Source: Fibrobacter succinogenes (GTDB taxonomy: Bacteria; Fibrobacterota; Fibrobacteria; Fibrobacterales; Fibrobacteraceae). Taken from it: 64,000 nt of DNA. The stretch spans positions 1 to 64,000 of the forward strand of contig CACWPM010000016.1 in assembly GCA_902762795.1 (NCBI GenBank). The letters run 5' to 3'. Made by a program: the position numbers and the translations under genes. The notes under the pieces were generated by a model. That model did no database searches. It saw only the letters and a list, made by a program, of their open reading frames with translations, and was not told where the DNA came from. Positions 42,703-52,406 of this stretch are shown piece after piece. Every line of letters starts with the position of its first letter. Position 1 is the stretch's first letter.

Positions 42703-43902
42703 ATGAATAAAAAACTTTTAGCACTCTCTTTTGTTGCGGCAAGTGTTTTGGCTGCTTGCGGTAACGATTCTTCGACTTCTTCAAACGGCGATGACGACTA
42801 CAAGCGCGAATTTGCAACATCCATTTCGACGGGCGAAACGATGTTTATCGGCACGATGTCTTTAGACCACACGGATGATTTGGGCAAGGACTTTGTTGAA
42901 GTTGGCACGCGTGCAGGCGTTGTGTATTATGATAATGCCTTGTTTATCGCTGATTTGGATGTCGGCTCTATTTCCCGTTACAGCTTGGCCGAAAATAATA
43001 AGCTTGGCAAAAAAGAGGCTGAACTTTCACTTCCAGGAAAATGGTCGGACCATATCTACTTTGTAAACAAAGAAAAAGCATATGTCGGTGGCTTGATGGA
43101 TTCCCTACTCATCATCAACCCGAAAACAATGAAGATAACAGGTGCTATTGATCTTTCCAAGTACAAGAGTAAGAATGCTTATATGGTAACCCCTGGTACG
43201 GGCGTGATTGTCGATGATCGCCTTTATGTAGGTCTCATCCAGAACCAAGATGAGTACCGCACAGGTAATCAAGCTGAAGTTGCCATTATCGATGTTAAGA
43301 AGGACGATGTCATTGCCGTTGCTACGGATGACCGCGTCGCTGCAGTGGGTTCTCTAGACGACTCGGAAAATCAGTCGTTTACGGTACTTGATGGTTATAT
43401 TTATTGCTACAGTAATGCTTCTTGGGGCTACGCTCCCGGCCAGGTTGATGGTTTCCTCCGTATCAAGGTGGGCGAAACCAAGTTTGACAAGGATTACGCT
43501 TGGTTTGTGAGCAAGGATGTTGCCATTGACGGTATCACCAAGAAAGGTGTTTTCAAATATCTCGCGCCGTCAACACATCCGAGCGATGGTTACGTTTACT
43601 CTTTCTTGAACGTGATGAAGGATCTGGAAAAGGGTTGGCTTGATGCGGAAAGTTACCACAATCCCACTTGCAAGCCGGTGCAGATTGACCTTGCAAAGAA
43701 AAAGATGAAGGCTTTGCCGATTGATTATACTTCGAGCTGGGCTAGTTACGGTAAGTATGTCGAGGAAGATGGCAAGGTGATCTTTGCGGTTTCTACGGAA
43801 AAAGATGGCAACGCCTACTTCCGCTATGATCCGAAAACGGATAAAGCCAAGAAGATTGCCAAGGCCGAACAAATCCCGATGTGGATGGTTCCGCTGAAGT
43901 AA
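42703..43902 (+). CDS. Lipoprotein, beta-propeller-like, TonB-receptor partner (paralog 1)
   Basis: A 399-residue protein with lipobox SVLAACGND (Cys ~19) and an acidic linker. The rest is built of repeating strands in the style of a DUF4374-like beta-propeller: GTRAGVVYYDNALFIADL, IYFVNKEKAYVGGL, MKITGAIDLSKY and SYGKYVEEDGKVIFAVSTE. It is paralogous to the lipoprotein at 51005 (shared TG-FDKD-, K-IDL-K, VPL end). Each is next to a TonB-dependent receptor, so I infer a surface lipoprotein that helps its receptor bind a metal chelate. AGGAG precedes the start. It heads the plus-strand metal-uptake gene set. Confidence 0.75.
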   Translation: MNKKLLALSFVAASVLAACGNDSSTSSNGDDDYKREFATSISTGETMFIGTMSLDHTDDLGKDFVEVGTRAGVVYYDNALFIADLDVGSISRYSLAENNKLGKKEAELSLPGKWSDHIYFVNKEKAYVGGLMDSLLIINPKTMKITGAIDLSKYKSKNAYMVTPGTGVIVDDRLYVGLIQNQDEYRTGNQAEVAIIDVKKDDVIAVATDDRVAAVGSLDDSENQSFTVLDGYIYCYSNASWGYAPGQVDGFLRIKVGETKFDKDYAWFVSKDVAIDGITKKGVFKYLAPSTHPSDGYVYSFLNVMKDLEKGWLDAESYHNPTCKPVQIDLAKKKMKALPIDYTSSWASYGKYVEEDGKVIFAVSTEKDGNAYFRYDPKTDKAKKIAKAEQIPMWMVPLK

Positions 43903-43939
43903 GATTATGAGGCCTAACGGCTAAGCGAAAAAATCATGC

Positions 43940-43986
43940 GGGCGGGGCCCCAGCTCGGAGTTGCGAAGGCCGCACGGGCCCCTCCC
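43940..43986. repeat. GC-rich inverted repeat between lipoprotein and receptor genes
   Basis: GGGCGGGGCCC (43940-43950) faces GGGCCCCTCCC (43976-43986), ten of eleven positions pairing, with a 25-base loop. The surrounding 100 bases are far more GC-rich than the genes. It has no T tract, so it is not a standard terminator. Confidence 0.5.
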
Positions 43987-44041
43987 TGCACCCTCCCCAT
44001 CCTTGGCCGACGCTTTTTTCACTTTAGAAAATTTTTTGATA

Positions 44042-46294
44042 ATGAATATCTATAAAAGAATGAGATTTGTGCTTGCTTGTGCCGCAGTTTTGACTGTGGC
44101 TGTTTTTGCGCAAGATGATGAAGTGACGCAATTCGATGATTTTGCGGATGAAAATGAAAGTCCGGCGATTAGCACGGATGCTGCGAATGTCTCGGCGAAT
44201 GGTGCCGCAGCTACGAACTCCTCTGCAAATTCGGAAGATGTCACGCGATTGGATTTACTTTCTGTCGAAACAGAATCGGAAGCGGAGCAGGCTGCGATTG
44301 CGAAAAAAGTGGAGTCGGTTTCAATGATTGACGCTGCGGAATTGCAAAATACAAGCAAGAGTATTTCCAAGGCGATTAACTCGACGTCCGGCGTGAAAGT
44401 GCGTAAGTCCGGCGGAATGGGAAGCGAAGGCAAAATAAACATTCGCGGCATGGAAGGCAAGAACATCAAGGTGCTTGTCAACGGCGTTCCTGTCGAAACG
44501 CAGGGAAATTTGGGACTTGACGATATTCCTATCGACCAAATTGCGGATATCGAAGTTTATAAGGGCTATATTCCGGCTCGTTTTGCAACGGATGGCGCTG
44601 GCGGTGCCATTAACATCGTGACCAAGAAGCGCCCTGCGAATTCGATTGACGCTTCTTACAGTTTTTCAAGTTTCAATACGCACAAGGCTGCGGTCAGTGC
44701 AAGCCATTTGATCGACAGCATTGCGGGTGCAGCGAGCCTTGAAATTGGCGTGTCCGGCTATTTTAACCATTCCGATAACGATTACGAATTCACTTCGCCT
44801 TACATGAAAAGTTCTACGGGCGAGGATACGAGCGTCGTTCGTGACCACGACCATTACACCTCTTACAATGTGCAGGCTTTCGCAAATTTGATGAATGCCT
44901 GGTTTGACAAAATTTCGCTCGGTGCCAGTTTCGGTGCGTTTGACAAGGAAATTCAGGGCATTGAATATCGCATTAAGGAAACAACATCCGAAGGTTACAA
45001 TTTCGGTGTTTCACTTGGCCTTGACAAGAAAAACTTTATTGCCAAGAATTTGAATTTCGGCGATTATTTTTCGTTTGGATTTGCAGAAAATAAAATAATC
45101 GATACAAGCCGTGTCCATTGCCGCAACTGGTTTAGCTGCGATGTTGCAAAGAAAAATGTAGGCGAGCTCACGTCTATGGGACTTCCGAGACTCCGCACGG
45201 TTGAAATTTATGATTTTAATAATTTATTGAATCTTGATTATCAATACGCAAAAGATCAGTTTGTTTATTTGAACACGCTTCTCAGATATCACAAGGAAAA
45301 TCCTGAAGATAATCTTGGCTCGGAAAAAGCGGGATTCAATACGGCCGGCCTTCCTGGTGAAATGTTGTCTGTGACCACTGGAGTCTCGTTTGAAAATCGT
45401 TTTTGGAATTCTCGTATCCAGAATCTTGCTGGCTTCAAATTCCACTTTTTGAACGCAAAAATTTCAAATATGCCGACTAGTAATCTTGTGGATCCTGCGG
45501 TGGAATCTAATGATTTCAAGGATTTTAGTTATGACGAAAGTTTAATGCTCAAAATTGCAAAACCGCTTTCTGTGAAGGCTTCGTATCAACATGCCGTACG
45601 TTTGCCGTCTCCCGAAGAACTTTTTGGCGATGGGCTTCGCGTGAGTGCTGCGATAAATCTCAAACCCGAAGAAGCTGACAATTTTAATGTTGGAATTTCT
45701 GTGGATTTGCAGGAACTGCCGCTTGTGACAAGGCTTCGTTTTGACGGTGATGTATTTTATTCGTCCTTCAAGAATCGTATCCACTATATGAGTTTATCGC
45801 AAATATCGATTCCTTACTTTAATATGAACCCGATTCGCAGTTGGGGCTACGAAGGCGATGTAAAGTTGGATGTAAATGAGTGGATTTTGCTAGGGACGAA
45901 CTGGACATTTCAGGATTTACGTAATGTAAAATATAATGCAAAACAGGGCATCCCCAAGGATGCGATTGTGCCGAATATTCCGCGTTTCTTCATGAACTAC
46001 CTTGTGGAATTTCATATTGGCGATTTGTGCAGCAAGGATGATTTTTTGAAGGTGTGGTGGTCTGCAAATTATACGGATGAATATTTTTACGGTTGGAAAA
46101 TTAGCTCCCGTCAGAGCCGAAAAATTAAGTCTTCGTTTACGCAGGACGTTGGTGTTGAATATTCATTGTGGGACAATAAATTGGGTTGGAGTTTTGAAGT
46201 GGATAACCTTGCGGATAGCGAATCGTACGATAAATTTGGTGAAAGTAAGCCGGGTAGGAGTTTTGCAACGAAGATTCGTTATAGCTTTAAATAG
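44042..46294 (+). CDS. TonB-dependent outer-membrane receptor (paralog 1)
   Basis: A 750-residue protein. The signal peptide ends VAVFAQ. An acidic, low-complexity region of ~80 residues (DFADENESPAISTD) comes next, then the plug: DAAELQNTSKSISKAINST, VRKSGGMGSEGKINIRGMEG, VLVNGVPVETQGNL and IEVYKGYIPARFATDG. The 22-strand barrel ends in GRSFATKIRYSFK with the terminal Phe-x needed for outer-membrane insertion. Such receptors import metal chelates using TonB/ExbBD energy; these partners are not in the window. The start at 44042 is the first Met before the signal peptide. It ends 11 bases before feoA. Confidence 0.92.
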   Translation: MNIYKRMRFVLACAAVLTVAVFAQDDEVTQFDDFADENESPAISTDAANVSANGAAATNSSANSEDVTRLDLLSVETESEAEQAAIAKKVESVSMIDAAELQNTSKSISKAINSTSGVKVRKSGGMGSEGKINIRGMEGKNIKVLVNGVPVETQGNLGLDDIPIDQIADIEVYKGYIPARFATDGAGGAINIVTKKRPANSIDASYSFSSFNTHKAAVSASHLIDSIAGAASLEIGVSGYFNHSDNDYEFTSPYMKSSTGEDTSVVRDHDHYTSYNVQAFANLMNAWFDKISLGASFGAFDKEIQGIEYRIKETTSEGYNFGVSLGLDKKNFIAKNLNFGDYFSFGFAENKIIDTSRVHCRNWFSCDVAKKNVGELTSMGLPRLRTVEIYDFNNLLNLDYQYAKDQFVYLNTLLRYHKENPEDNLGSEKAGFNTAGLPGEMLSVTTGVSFENRFWNSRIQNLAGFKFHFLNAKISNMPTSNLVDPAVESNDFKDFSYDESLMLKIAKPLSVKASYQHAVRLPSPEELFGDGLRVSAAINLKPEEADNFNVGISVDLQELPLVTRLRFDGDVFYSSFKNRIHYMSLSQISIPYFNMNPIRSWGYEGDVKLDVNEWILLGTNWTFQDLRNVKYNAKQGIPKDAIVPNIPRFFMNYLVEFHIGDLCSKDDFLKVWWSANYTDEYFYGWKISSRQSRKIKSSFTQDVGVEYSLWDNKLGWSFEVDNLADSESYDKFGESKPGRSFATKIRYSFK

Positions 46295-46305
46295 AAGGAA
46301 TGAAA

Positions 46306-46527
46306 ATGTGTTTGTCTGAAATGAAAGAAAACCAAAAAGGTTTGATACAAAAGATTAATGGGGATTCTCGTTTTGTATCTCGGATTGTATCGATGGGGCT
46401 CCCGCCGAACAGTGCGTTTCTTGTGCTGCAAAATGACGGACGTTCACCTATTCTTGTGTACTCGCATGACACGATGATAGCTATTAATCGCAAGGAATGT
46501 AATCAGATTGATGTGGAGTTCGCATGA
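46306..46527 (+). CDS. feoA: FeoA family protein
   Basis: A 73-residue SH3-like protein: RFVSRIVSMGLPPNSAFLVL, then PILVYSHDTMIAINRKECNQ. FeoA binds the cytoplasmic part of FeoB and supports ferrous iron uptake. The start at 46306 is preferred because AAGGA lies seven bases upstream; an in-frame ATG at 46300 sits directly on that site. The stop overlaps the feoB start by four bases. Confidence 0.88.
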   Translation: MCLSEMKENQKGLIQKINGDSRFVSRIVSMGLPPNSAFLVLQNDGRSPILVYSHDTMIAINRKECNQIDVEFA

Positions 46528-48542
46528 GAACTATTGCTTTGCTTGGCCAACCGAATTCAGGGAAGTCAACGCTTTTTAATGCCTTGACGGGTTCTCATCA
46601 GCATGTGGGTAATTGGCCTGGAAAAACGGTTGAAAGGGCGGAAGGCTTTTTTACGTATGGCGAAGAACTGTATCGCGTTGTAGATTTGCCGGGGAGCTAT
46701 GGGCTTACGGCGAATTCTGCCGAAGAAATGGTGACGCGTACTTATATTGAGCATGGCTATGCTGACCTTGTATGCATTATTGTCGATGCAGCTCAACTTG
46801 AACGCAGCCTTTATATGCTTGCTGATTTTGTGGGTGTCAAAAGTCCGGTAATGCTTATTTTGAACATGATGGATGTCGCTGAGCATCATGGTAAAAAGAT
46901 CGATGTGGTAAAGCTTGAAAAACTGTTGAATATTCCAGTGCTCGGTTTTGTCGCTTCGGATACGGATGGTTATCTGCGTTTTTTTGAAACGATGGAACGG
47001 GCATTGAATACACATGCGATAATTTCTGTAGATAAGGCTCGCTCATTTGCAGAAACAAGTGAAAACTCCGTGGTATCCAGACTCGAAAATTATTTGTCCG
47101 GTCTGAAATTGGGTGTCCGTGAAAAATTCTGGATTGCATCGAAACTTTTAGAAAATGATTCCTTAGTTTGTTTTGAAATTCGAAATGCAGTTGATAGCGA
47201 GCGATGGCAAGAAATAAAGAAAGTCCTAGATGAAAAAGGTGTTGAAGGCGGTCTTTTGATGGGGGAGGCAAAGTATCGCTTTATTTCAGAGACTCTTCGT
47301 GAGGTGACAACGGAAACCCAACAGCAGGTGAAACTTTCCCGTTTCGATAAAATTGCAACGCACCGCATTTGGGGAAAATTTGTCGCGTTCTTTATTTTGG
47401 TGATTACGCTTGCTGTTAGCATGATGATAGCGGTTCCGATTATCGCAAGTTGCTTTGGGCTTCAAGGCGTTGCAGAACCGCTTGTTGTTAAAATGTGCGA
47501 ATCGTTTGGCTGGTGGCCTTCTGTCGCATCGTTTGTCAATAGCGTTTTTGTTGGCGGTCTTGCCGTGACTGTCGCCATGATGGGATTTGTCTTTGCTATT
47601 CTTGTGACGTTTGGCCTGATGGAAGATACGGGCTACTTGGCAAGATCTTCTTACGTGTTTGATTCGTGGCTTTCGCGGCTTGGATTGCATGGCAAGGCGT
47701 TTATGCCGTTGTTTTCAGGGCTTGCTTGTACGGGGGGCGCCGTGTGCGGGACGCGTGTACTTGATACGCGTGGACAGCGCTTGTTCGCGATGGTTCTTTT
47801 GTGGTCAATCCCGTGTGGCGCTAAAGTTTCTGTGGTGCTATTCCTTGCTTCTGTATTTTTTGGATCGATGGCGCCGCTTTTTGGTATTGTTTATGTGGCA
47901 ATGATTTTTGCGTCGTTCTGGTTATCGTCTAGACTTTTCGGAAACAAGCTGATGCCTGTGAGTGAACGCGTGGGCATGATTATGGAACTCCCGCCGTACC
48001 ACAAGCCGCATTGGAAGATTTTAATCAAGACTGTTGTTCGTAATGTTTGGGCTATTTTCAAGAAGGCGATTGTCGTGATTTGGGCTGTGTCCCTCTTGTT
48101 CTGGCTTGTTTCGTATTCGAAAGATGGCGTGGTGGAACATAGCGTTCTTTACACCATTGGAAATGCGATCGAACCGTTTACGCAAATTTTTGGCATGCGC
48201 TGGCAACTCTTCATCTCGTATTTGGGTGGAATTTTTAGCAAGGAAGCTTCGCTTGGCGTGATGAGTGTTGTCTTTGCCAGTACAAACGATGCTTTTTCAC
48301 TGATTTCCCGCAATGAAGCGGGCGCAAATCTTGGCGAAATGATGCGTGCTGCGGTTTCAATCCCGGAGGCGCTTGCGTTTATTTTTGCCTCGATGTTCAA
48401 TGTCCCTTGTGTGCTTACGATGGGTACGACGTATCGCGAAACGCATTCGTTCAAGTGGACTGCTGCAATCGCGGGGTATTACTTTGCGATTTCCTTGGGC
48501 CTTGCATTTGTCGTGTATCATATTGCACTTTGGGTGTTCTAA
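46524..48542 (+). CDS. feoB: Ferrous iron transport protein B
   Basis: A 672-residue protein. The N-terminal G domain has G1 GQPNSGKSTLFNAL, G3 DLPGSYGLTANS and G4 NMMD. A helical inhibitor region follows, then the membrane part with gate motifs FGLMEDTGYLARSSYVFD and FSGLACTGGAVCGTR and IPEALAFIFASMFNVPCVLT near the end. FeoB imports Fe(II) across the inner membrane in a GTP-dependent way. Its start overlaps feoA (ATGA). It lies in one run of genes with two TonB-dependent receptors, so ferrous and chelated iron uptake are probably co-regulated. No feoC is seen. Confidence 0.95.
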   Translation: MRTIALLGQPNSGKSTLFNALTGSHQHVGNWPGKTVERAEGFFTYGEELYRVVDLPGSYGLTANSAEEMVTRTYIEHGYADLVCIIVDAAQLERSLYMLADFVGVKSPVMLILNMMDVAEHHGKKIDVVKLEKLLNIPVLGFVASDTDGYLRFFETMERALNTHAIISVDKARSFAETSENSVVSRLENYLSGLKLGVREKFWIASKLLENDSLVCFEIRNAVDSERWQEIKKVLDEKGVEGGLLMGEAKYRFISETLREVTTETQQQVKLSRFDKIATHRIWGKFVAFFILVITLAVSMMIAVPIIASCFGLQGVAEPLVVKMCESFGWWPSVASFVNSVFVGGLAVTVAMMGFVFAILVTFGLMEDTGYLARSSYVFDSWLSRLGLHGKAFMPLFSGLACTGGAVCGTRVLDTRGQRLFAMVLLWSIPCGAKVSVVLFLASVFFGSMAPLFGIVYVAMIFASFWLSSRLFGNKLMPVSERVGMIMELPPYHKPHWKILIKTVVRNVWAIFKKAIVVIWAVSLLFWLVSYSKDGVVEHSVLYTIGNAIEPFTQIFGMRWQLFISYLGGIFSKEASLGVMSVVFASTNDAFSLISRNEAGANLGEMMRAAVSIPEALAFIFASMFNVPCVLTMGTTYRETHSFKWTAAIAGYYFAISLGLAFVVYHIALWVF

Positions 48543-48573
48543 TCTTCGAAAAACCAGACCACAGTTGAAGCGG

Positions 48574-48609
48574 GTATGGCGTGCTGAACGGTGCGCCATA
48601 CTTGATTTT
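48574..48609 (+). terminator. Terminator after feoB (repeat family TATGGCG)
   Basis: GTATGGCG ... CGCCATAC followed by TTGATTTTT. The 26-base core is 22/26 identical to the hairpin at 52304, also at the end of a receptor/lipoprotein transcript. Confidence 0.75.
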
Positions 48610-48743
48610 TAATAAAAGTTAACCTAGTCTAATTGGATTTTTTTTAATCCGTTTAGAGTAGAATGGTGATGGGTATTTAATTTATTTTTGTTCGTCAAAT
48701 TGTGGTTGTAAACGATTTATCATTGGGGTGATGAGTTTTAAAT

Positions 48744-50975
48744 ATGAAAAAGACTTTTGTTTTGATGGCACTTTTTTCGCTATGTGCGTTCGCACAAACG
48801 GAAGAGGTGACGAGTTATGATGAAGCGTTTTTTGACGAACCCGCAGTAGAGTCTAATGGCGCAGCGGCGACTGATATGTCGGTAAATTCTACAGAAATGT
48901 TGAACGGTTCCCGCGTTACTGAAAAATCCTCGGATATCACAGTTCTTGACGGTTTATCCGTCGAAGATGAAAGCGATGAGGAGACTGCCCCTATTGACAC
49001 GAAAACGAAAGCCGAATCGGTTAAGGTATTGGATACAAAGGAATTGCAAGGTTCCAGTGCCACAATTGCCGAAGCGACCAATCGATCTAGTGGTGTTAAA
49101 ATTAGACAATCGGGAGGTCTTGGCGGTGAAAGTAAAATCAACATCCGAGGCATGGAAGGTAAAAATGTAAAGGTTCTTGTTGATGGCATTCCTGTTGACA
49201 ACGGAAATGGAAATCTCTCGATAAATGATATTCCCATTGATAAAGTTGATCGTATCGAAGTTTACAAAAGCTATGTGCCGGAGCGCTTTGCTACAGACGG
49301 CATGGGTGGTGTTATTAATGTTGTGACTCGAAATCTGCCCAAAAGTTCAATTGCCGGCTCGTATTCTTTTGGCAGCTTCAATACGCATAAGGTCTCGTTG
49401 GACGCTAAGTATGTATGGGCTATCGATTCTCTGAAGAATCGTTCTGTTGAAACTGGAATTTCTGCTTACTACAATTACTCCGATAACGATTATGAGTTTA
49501 CGACTCCGTATATGGATACGACTGTGACACGTGAACATGACCGTTACTACAGCTACAATATTTCTCCGTTTGTGAATTTCAATAATTTTTGGTTTGACCG
49601 GATTTCGCTTGGAGCGGGATTCGGAAGTGTGGATAAAGAAATCCAATCGAACTTCCATAGAATTGAAGATGCTGTAATGGAAGGCTGGTCATACGGATTT
49701 ACGTTTGGCCTTGAAAAAAAAGATTTATTTGTTAAAGGCTTGAGCGGTTCTGTCTTGTTTGAGTTCTCGCACAATTTTGAAAATATAACGGATACGACGC
49801 ACATCTATTATACAGGTTGGTCTAGGGAAAGCTATCGCAGAAGTAAGGCTTTGGCAGGTGAAATTAAACAGGGTGGAGCCACTTTGTATGAACGCTATAA
49901 TAATTCATTCTTGATTCCGTGGAATTTCGATTATGCCTTTAATAAAAAACACATTTTGAGCTGGAGTGGCATTTATAGATACGATTCCCAAGAGCCTAAG
50001 GACAAACTTGCTGTAACGAAGCTCAGCACTTCTGGGTTCCCTGGACATAGTCATGGATTTATAACGGGATTATCTCTTGAAAATAATTTCCTTGATTCCA
50101 GATTACAAAATGTTGTTGGAATAAAGGGCTTTATCTATAAACTTGCGGCCGATGACGATGGCGCTAAGCTGCAACGCCTAGGCGGTGAAAATATAGACTT
50201 TGAAAATTTTGGCTATAGCGAAAATATCCGTTTTAAGGTAATTGAGCCTTTTGCCATTAAGGGAAGTTATCAGCATAGCCTAAGATTTCCGACGCATGAA
50301 GAGGTCTTTGGGGATGGACTGTATAGAGCTTCTTCGCCGAACTTAAATCCTGAAATATCGGATAACTTTACGGCTGGTGCGGAATTGGAATTGAATAACA
50401 TGCCCTTGCTTTTACGTCTGCATTTGGAATTCAACTGGTTCTATCTTTTGATGGATGATAGAATTTATTGGAGTAGCCTTGCTGCTGTGCCGCAACCTTA
50501 CAACAACAGTGTCGGAACGAAAACGCATGGTTTTGAAATTGAAGCTTCTGTTGATGTTAATGAGTATTTAGCGATTTCGTATAATGCTACGAATCAGGAT
50601 GTACGTAGTCGTGAAAAAGACTTGGTTTATGGCATTGATAAGGATTTAATCGTTCCGAACATACCGCTTTTTTACATGAATTTTGGCGCAGAATTCCATA
50701 TTGGAGATCTTCTGTTTAAAGATGACTTCTTTAAGTTGTATTGGACTGGTTGCTATACGGATGAGTATTATTACAACTGGAATGTTTCCAGAAAACAAAA
50801 AAGGATAATTCCTAGCTCATTCTTCCAAGATATTGGTGTGGAATACTCCGTCCTTGCAAATAAGTTTTCATGGAGCTTTGAAGTGAGAAACTTTACAGAT
50901 GCTCTCGTGTATGATAAGTATGGGGAATCAAAGGCTGGTCGTAGCTTTGCGTCTAAGATAAAGTTTAATCTTTAA
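48744..50975 (+). CDS. TonB-dependent outer-membrane receptor (paralog 2)
   Basis: A 743-residue paralog of the receptor at 44042. The signal peptide ends LCAFAQ. An acidic segment of ~85 residues follows, then the plug (ATIAEATNRSSGVKIRQSGG, KINIRGMEGKNVKVLVDGIP, IEVYKSYVPERFATDGMGG). The barrel ends GRSFASKIKFNL. The first part of the plug is nearly identical to paralog 1, while outer loops differ, which suggests ligands of different shape. It has its own leader of 130 bases after the feoB terminator, and AT-rich promoter-like sequence with GTTAACCTAGTC at 48618. The next gene follows after 29 bases. Confidence 0.9.
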   Translation: MKKTFVLMALFSLCAFAQTEEVTSYDEAFFDEPAVESNGAAATDMSVNSTEMLNGSRVTEKSSDITVLDGLSVEDESDEETAPIDTKTKAESVKVLDTKELQGSSATIAEATNRSSGVKIRQSGGLGGESKINIRGMEGKNVKVLVDGIPVDNGNGNLSINDIPIDKVDRIEVYKSYVPERFATDGMGGVINVVTRNLPKSSIAGSYSFGSFNTHKVSLDAKYVWAIDSLKNRSVETGISAYYNYSDNDYEFTTPYMDTTVTREHDRYYSYNISPFVNFNNFWFDRISLGAGFGSVDKEIQSNFHRIEDAVMEGWSYGFTFGLEKKDLFVKGLSGSVLFEFSHNFENITDTTHIYYTGWSRESYRRSKALAGEIKQGGATLYERYNNSFLIPWNFDYAFNKKHILSWSGIYRYDSQEPKDKLAVTKLSTSGFPGHSHGFITGLSLENNFLDSRLQNVVGIKGFIYKLAADDDGAKLQRLGGENIDFENFGYSENIRFKVIEPFAIKGSYQHSLRFPTHEEVFGDGLYRASSPNLNPEISDNFTAGAELELNNMPLLLRLHLEFNWFYLLMDDRIYWSSLAAVPQPYNNSVGTKTHGFEIEASVDVNEYLAISYNATNQDVRSREKDLVYGIDKDLIVPNIPLFYMNFGAEFHIGDLLFKDDFFKLYWTGCYTDEYYYNWNVSRKQKRIIPSSFFQDIGVEYSVLANKFSWSFEVRNFTDALVYDKYGESKAGRSFASKIKFNL

Positions 50976-51004
50976 CGGAATTACAAACAATAAAAAGGAA
51001 AACA

Positions 51005-52249
51005 ATGAACATGTTCAACAACAAATCTAAATCTTGCAATTTCGCAAGTATCGTAAAACAGTCTGCGCTTGCACTTGCTATGGCTAGTGCCCTTGTCGCT
51101 TGCGGCGATGATTCCTCTAGCGCTTCGGATGAACCCAATAACGAAGGCAAAAAATACGCCCTTGGCTTCATGATGGATAACTCCATGCTTGTAGGAACCG
51201 GAAGTTTTTCTGCAGACCAGAGTTCATTGGTGAAAGACTTTATTGAAACCAATAATTCTGCTTCTGTTGGTTATTTTAACGGATCCTTGTACATCTTAAA
51301 TGCCGATGAATCTGGAAACGGAAATCTTGCGCGCTATGAACTTGACAAGGATAATAATGTCCCTGAAAAGCCTGCTGCTACAGCGAAGTTTAAAGGCACA
51401 AGCGCAATGATGTTTAAATTCGTTGACAAAAAGAAAATGTATGTGAATCAGACCATGGGTAACGCTATTGTGTCTGTAGACCCGGTTACTTTGAAAAAAA
51501 TCAATACAATTGATTTTTCCAAGTACCTGGAAGAAGGCGCTTTAATGATAGCCCCGGGTTCTTCTGTTGTACGTGATGGTAAACTTTACCAGTCCTTGGG
51601 CCAGATTGTCTATATGAATGAGAATAGTATTATGACGGGTGGTTCTGCAATGGTCGCTATTATCGATATCGCAACGGATAAAATTGAAAAAGTTATTCGC
51701 GAAGATGCAACCTCATCGCTTGGTATCTATGATGACATGAATAACACCATGGCTTTTGTCGATGAAAATGGCGATATTTACTTCTATGCTCTTGGTTCGC
51801 TGGGCTTTGTTGAAGGACAAACAGAAGGTTGGGTGCGTATCAAGAAGGGTAAAACCGAATTTGACAAGGATTGGGTGTTCCACTTGCACGATGCCGCTTA
51901 CGATGGCAAGAAAAAGAATGAAAACTATCTTATGGCTGGTGGTACATACATTGGCGACGGAAAATTTATGGGTTTCTTCGGAAACTTCTCTGACCCAAAT
52001 AATTTCTATGCGCTTGAATGGAACTTTGTTGTCATTGATTTGAAGAAGAAGACCATTGAAAAGGTTGATTTGTCTCCGACGATTCCGTGGTTTGCAGCCT
52101 CTATCCATACAGATACAGATGGCTCTGTGTTCATTGGTCATTCCGATGGAAAGAAGGGCGCTATCTATCGTTACAGGGATGGTAAGGTCGAAAAGGAGAT
52201 GGACGTCTCCACCGGAACTGCTTACTATGTTGTTCCTCTTGAAGATTAA
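51005..52249 (+). CDS. Lipoprotein, beta-propeller-like, TonB-receptor partner (paralog 2)
   Basis: A 414-residue protein. A long N-terminal region leads to lipobox SALVACGDD (Cys ~35), then a Ser/Asp linker. Propeller-like repeats follow: SVGYFNGSLYILNADESG, FVDKKKMYVNQTMGNAIVSV, LKKINTIDFSKYLEEG, GWVRIKKGKTEFDKDW. It is clearly related to the 42703 protein but diverged. Gene order is mirrored: lipoprotein-receptor on the left, receptor-lipoprotein on the right of feoAB. AAGGA precedes the start. It converges with the NRPS gene across two hairpins. Confidence 0.75.
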   Translation: MNMFNNKSKSCNFASIVKQSALALAMASALVACGDDSSSASDEPNNEGKKYALGFMMDNSMLVGTGSFSADQSSLVKDFIETNNSASVGYFNGSLYILNADESGNGNLARYELDKDNNVPEKPAATAKFKGTSAMMFKFVDKKKMYVNQTMGNAIVSVDPVTLKKINTIDFSKYLEEGALMIAPGSSVVRDGKLYQSLGQIVYMNENSIMTGGSAMVAIIDIATDKIEKVIREDATSSLGIYDDMNNTMAFVDENGDIYFYALGSLGFVEGQTEGWVRIKKGKTEFDKDWVFHLHDAAYDGKKKNENYLMAGGTYIGDGKFMGFFGNFSDPNNFYALEWNFVVIDLKKKTIEKVDLSPTIPWFAASIHTDTDGSVFIGHSDGKKGAIYRYRDGKVEKEMDVSTGTAYYVVPLED

Positions 52250-52303
52250 TAAAAATTTAGACTCCTAATCTTCTATAACCCAGACTCCCATAGAAGAAAA
52301 AAG

Positions 52304-52336
52304 TATGGCGTACCGAAGGGTGCGCCATATTCTTTT
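52304..52336 (+). terminator. Terminator after lipoprotein paralog 2 (TATGGCG repeat)
   Basis: TATGGCGTACC-GAA-GGGTGCGCCATA-type hairpin followed by TTCTTTTT. It is a second member of the hairpin family seen at 48574. Confidence 0.75.
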
Positions 52337-52358
52337 TACAAGGAAAAATATAAAAAGA

Positions 52359-52389
52359 AGCGTCGGGCAAAGCGCCCGACGCTGTTTTT
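52359..52389. terminator. Bidirectional terminator between lipoprotein and NRPS genes
   Basis: A 10-bp perfect stem, AGCGTCGGGC / GCCCGACGCT, with loop AAAGC. GTTTTT follows on the plus strand and TTCTTTTTAT on the minus strand, so it can stop both converging transcripts. Confidence 0.85.
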
Positions 52390-52406
52390 ACTAAGGAGAA
52401 CTTTCG

